Shown here in pieces: positions 5,168 to 6,412 of a stretch of 6,412 nucleotides of DNA. The notes below the pieces were generated by a model. The model saw only the letters and a list, made by a program, of their open reading frames with translations. It had not been told where the DNA came from and did no database searches. The stretch is taken from assembly GCA_900772475.1 (NCBI GenBank), contig CAAHEI010000083.1, positions 1 through 6,412 of the forward strand. Direction: 5' to 3'. Made by a program: the position numbers and the translations under genes. How positions within the stretch are numbered: position 1 is the stretch's first letter; every line of letters begins with the position of its first letter. Origin of the DNA: Clostridia bacterium. Lineage in GTDB: Bacteria > Bacillota > Clostridia > TANB77 > CAG-465.

Positions 5168-6193
5168 ATGAATAAAGAAAAAAGTCTTTATTTTAACGCA
5201 TGGGAAATAGTCAAAAATACGGACTATTTCCTTTATTTATTTATAGGTGGTCGAGGAATAGGCAAATCCTATTCAATCCAAAAAGGTTTAATAACTGATA
5301 ATGATAGAAAGTTTATTTATTTACGTACAAGTGAGAACGAAATGGAGATGACATTAACTCGTGAATCGAACACATTTAAAGCGATCAATAGAGATTGCGG
5401 GACTAATATAGAAATAACCAAAGAGAAAAAGGTTTACTTGATAGAAGAAGTTGAATTAAAAGATGATGAACGAATAGTAAAACGTTCATACGGAATTGCG
5501 GGTGCTTTGTCAACATTTGCTAAATATCGTGGTACTGATTTTGATGATTATGACTATATTTTCTATGACGAGTTTATTTCTAAATCGCCTATTAAAACGG
5601 CTATTGATAAGAAACAAGCTACGTTGTTCTTTGACATGATTGAAACAGTCAACAGAAATAGAGAAATAAAAGGAAGAAAACCCGTAAAAATAATTTTGTG
5701 CGGTAATGCGAATATGCTTGATAATGCTATATTAAGAGAGTTAGAATTACCAAGCAAAATAATGGCTATGATACAATGTAATCAAGAAAAATTTATTGAT
5801 GAAGAACGAGGACTTTATTTACATTTACCGATTGATGTTCCAATATCTAGAGAGAAGAAGAACACCGCTCTCTATCGTCTTTTGGGAAAAGAAGCTGACT
5901 ACACTAAAATGGCAACATCAAATATATTTGTAAATGACGATTTTAGCGACATCAAAAAATTTCAAAGAAATAAATTACTACCACTTTTTTCATTTGAAAA
6001 TTTATATTTTTATCAAGTTAAGGATAGTGGCAATATTTACGTTTCAAAAATGAAAAGTCAATGTACTACTTATGACGATGAAAAAGTATTTAAAAGAGAA
6101 AAATCTTGGGAACTTAATTTATACATTGATAATAAAATGATTGCATATCAAGATTATGACTTGAAATTAAAATTAAAAAATATTATACGTTGA
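5168..6193 (+). CDS. DNA encapsidation (packaging) ATPase, phi29 gp16-like
   Basis: This 341-residue protein resembles the phi29 genome-packaging motor ATPase (gp16, 332 residues), which assembles as a ring on the prohead portal and pumps DNA in. Walker A is GGRGIGKS (27-34, catalytic-site Lys33). Walker B is DYIFYDE (129-135, D134 and E135). A following strand, KIILCGNAN (174-182), carries a likely sensor Asn180, and NRNRE (162-166) may hold the arginine finger. The C-terminal third, rich in beta and aromatic residues, corresponds to the vestigial nuclease/RNA-binding domain of gp16, by analogy. The start is only 3 nt after the SSB stop and has no Shine-Dalgarno site; the next Met lies beyond Walker A, so translation must depend on ribosomes finishing the SSB gene. 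Its stop TGA lies inside the -35 box of the next promoter. Confidence 0.92.
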   Translation: MNKEKSLYFNAWEIVKNTDYFLYLFIGGRGIGKSYSIQKGLITDNDRKFIYLRTSENEMEMTLTRESNTFKAINRDCGTNIEITKEKKVYLIEEVELKDDERIVKRSYGIAGALSTFAKYRGTDFDDYDYIFYDEFISKSPIKTAIDKKQATLFFDMIETVNRNREIKGRKPVKIILCGNANMLDNAILRELELPSKIMAMIQCNQEKFIDEERGLYLHLPIDVPISREKKNTALYRLLGKEADYTKMATSNIFVNDDFSDIKKFQRNKLLPLFSFENLYFYQVKDSGNIYVSKMKSQCTTYDDEKVFKREKSWELNLYIDNKMIAYQDYDLKLKLKNIIR

Positions 6194-6219
6194 CATTATA
6201 ATCCAATATATTATATAAT
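6190..6219 (+). promoter_or_regulatory. Perfect-consensus sigma-A promoter
   Basis: TTGACA (6190-6195) and TATAAT (6214-6219) are both exact consensus boxes with an 18-bp spacer, the only fully consensus pair seen here. The -35 overlaps the ATPase stop codon. Transcription should begin near 6225-6227, exactly where the predicted RNA stem begins (GAGGAG, 6227). Confidence 0.85.
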
Positions 6220-6226
6220 AATTGAC

Positions 6227-6287
6227 GAGGAGGGTACACATCCAACGGCGGGAACGCTGGTACTGATTGGGAAATCTTTTACTCCTC
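6227..6287 (+). ncRNA. Structured RNA with three-way-junction fold; candidate prohead RNA (pRNA) or leader RNA
   Basis: Outer stem: GAGGAG (6227-6232) with CTCCTC (6282-6287). Arm 1: GTAC (6234-6237) with GTAC (6260-6263), a 5-nt bulge ACATC, then CAACG (6243-6247) with CGCTG (6255-6259) with one A-C mismatch, loop GCGGGAA. Arm 2: GATT (6265-6268) and AATC (6273-6276) closing a GGGA tetraloop (GNRA type). The predicted transcription start coincides with the first base of the outer stem, and a U-rich run follows its end. The region is GC-richer than its surroundings and has no reading frame. It directly follows the packaging ATPase gene, whose phi29 counterpart works with pRNA, a short three-way-junction RNA with a long and a short arm. 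No complementary pair of apical loops is visible, so the pRNA reading is inference. A cis-acting leader is the main alternative. Confidence 0.5.
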
Positions 6288-6290
6288 TCT

Positions 6291-6306
6291 TTTATTTTAA
6301 AATAAA
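6291..6306. repeat. 16-bp AT palindrome, possible weak terminator or attenuator
   Basis: TTTATTTTAAAATAAA is a perfect palindrome. In RNA it can extend by a G-U and a C-G pair (6289-6308). Lying between the structured RNA and the next ribosome site, it may separate the small RNA from the downstream messenger, but it has no G-C core and no U tract after it. Confidence 0.35.
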
Positions 6307-6328
6307 GGATAAAAAGGAGGTATAAACT

Positions 6329-6412
6329 ATGGAAGAAAAAGAACAACAAGAACAACAAGAACAACAAGAACAACAAGAACAACAAGAACAACAAGAACAA
6401 CAAGAACAACAA
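6329..6412 (+). CDS. Start of a gene with an N-terminal Glu-Gln-Gln repeat tract (3' truncated by window end)
   Basis: The first 28 codons are visible: MEEK followed by eight Glu-Gln-Gln units, still repeating at the last base. AAAAAGGAGG (6311-6320) lies 8 nt before the ATG, a very strong ribosome site, and the consensus promoter at 6190 drives it. Such a tract is highly polar and would be helical or disordered. The function cannot be told from this part. Position after the packaging ATPase behind a strong promoter suggests the first gene of a structural (late) operon, for example a scaffold, capsid or fibre protein; that is inference. Confidence 0.65.
   Translation, partial: MEEKEQQEQQEQQEQQEQQEQQEQQEQQ
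6341..6412 (+). repeat. Tandem repeat of GAACAACAA, eight or more units
   Basis: Eight perfect copies of a 9-base unit run to the end of the window. The unit is a multiple of three, so slippage would change protein length without breaking the frame. Perfect identity at the DNA level implies recent expansion or active slippage. The true copy number is unknown, and short-read assembly may stop or collapse here. Confidence 0.95.

Noticed and set aside
5563..5757. Minus-strand open frame inside the ATPase gene
   Set aside because: Opposite the Walker B to sensor region of a strongly supported gene, without start signals.
6227..6287. Self-cleaving ribozyme (hammerhead, HDV-like, twister)
   Set aside because: CTGAT followed by GGGAAA faintly recalls a hammerhead core, but the required CUGANGA and GAAA arrangement and flanking stems are absent; HDV and twister cores are not recognisable.
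6173..6412. Minus-strand frame with repeated Leu-Phe-Leu units at the window end
   Set aside because: It is the complement of the EQQ repeat and crosses the consensus promoter and structured RNA. The plus-strand frame has a strong ribosome site and promoter.
1..6412. Mycoplasma-type genetic code (TGA as Trp)
   Set aside because: Trp is encoded by TGG throughout, and TGA ends the terminal protein, holin-like and ATPase genes at sensible places.
1..6412. Terminal inverted repeats, CRISPR array, insertion sequence or integrase
   Set aside because: No matching inverted ends are seen and the last gene is cut, so the window is internal. No spaced direct-repeat array, transposase or recombinase motif is present.

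Overview
The window looks like part of a small, AT-rich bacteriophage genome of the protein-primed type (the phi29/Cp-1 group of podoviruses) infecting a low-GC Gram-positive (Firmicutes) host. The marker genes are a probable terminal protein overlapping a family B DNA polymerase with exonuclease and palm motifs, an SSB-like protein of about phi29 gp5 size, a gp16-like DNA-packaging ATPase, and a lysin with a C-terminal CW_7 (Cpl-7-type) wall-binding domain. Shine-Dalgarno sites are strong (AAAGGAGG), promoters are sigma-A-like, and TGA is a stop with TGG for Trp, so the standard bacterial code applies. I see no genome end.

Layout. (1) 1-725, plus strand: an extended -10 promoter and three tightly coupled small genes; the first and third look like paralogs. 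(2) 716-741: a hairpin acting as terminator in both directions between convergent genes. (3) 741-1334, minus strand: the lysin. (4) 1335-1430: a divergent regulatory region whose two promoters have overlapping -35 boxes, flanked by an imperfect inverted repeat. (5) 1431-4351, plus: terminal protein, DNA polymerase and a 56-residue membrane protein (holin/YvrJ-like). (6) 4341-4605: a third promoter of the same type drives a small HTH-like protein, followed by a hairpin. (7) 4606-4786: a leader with an unusually GC-rich patch and a direct repeat. (8) 4787-6193: SSB-like protein and packaging ATPase, three bases apart. (9) 6190-6412: a perfect-consensus promoter overlaps the ATPase stop codon. 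Its predicted start falls at the first paired base of a compact RNA that can fold as a three-way junction (6227-6287). Next come a 16-bp AT palindrome and the start of a gene opening with eight Glu-Gln-Gln repeats, cut by the window end.

How the parts work together. Terminal protein, polymerase and SSB would form the protein-primed replication module. The ATPase would drive packaging. The lysin and small membrane protein would release progeny. A shared promoter module (TGTTAGAAT core, 17-bp identity between two copies) suggests that the small-gene operon, the replication operon and the HTH gene are co-regulated. The most interesting element is the RNA downstream of the ATPase. By position, size and architecture it is a candidate prohead RNA (pRNA) or, alternatively, a structured leader controlling the following operon.
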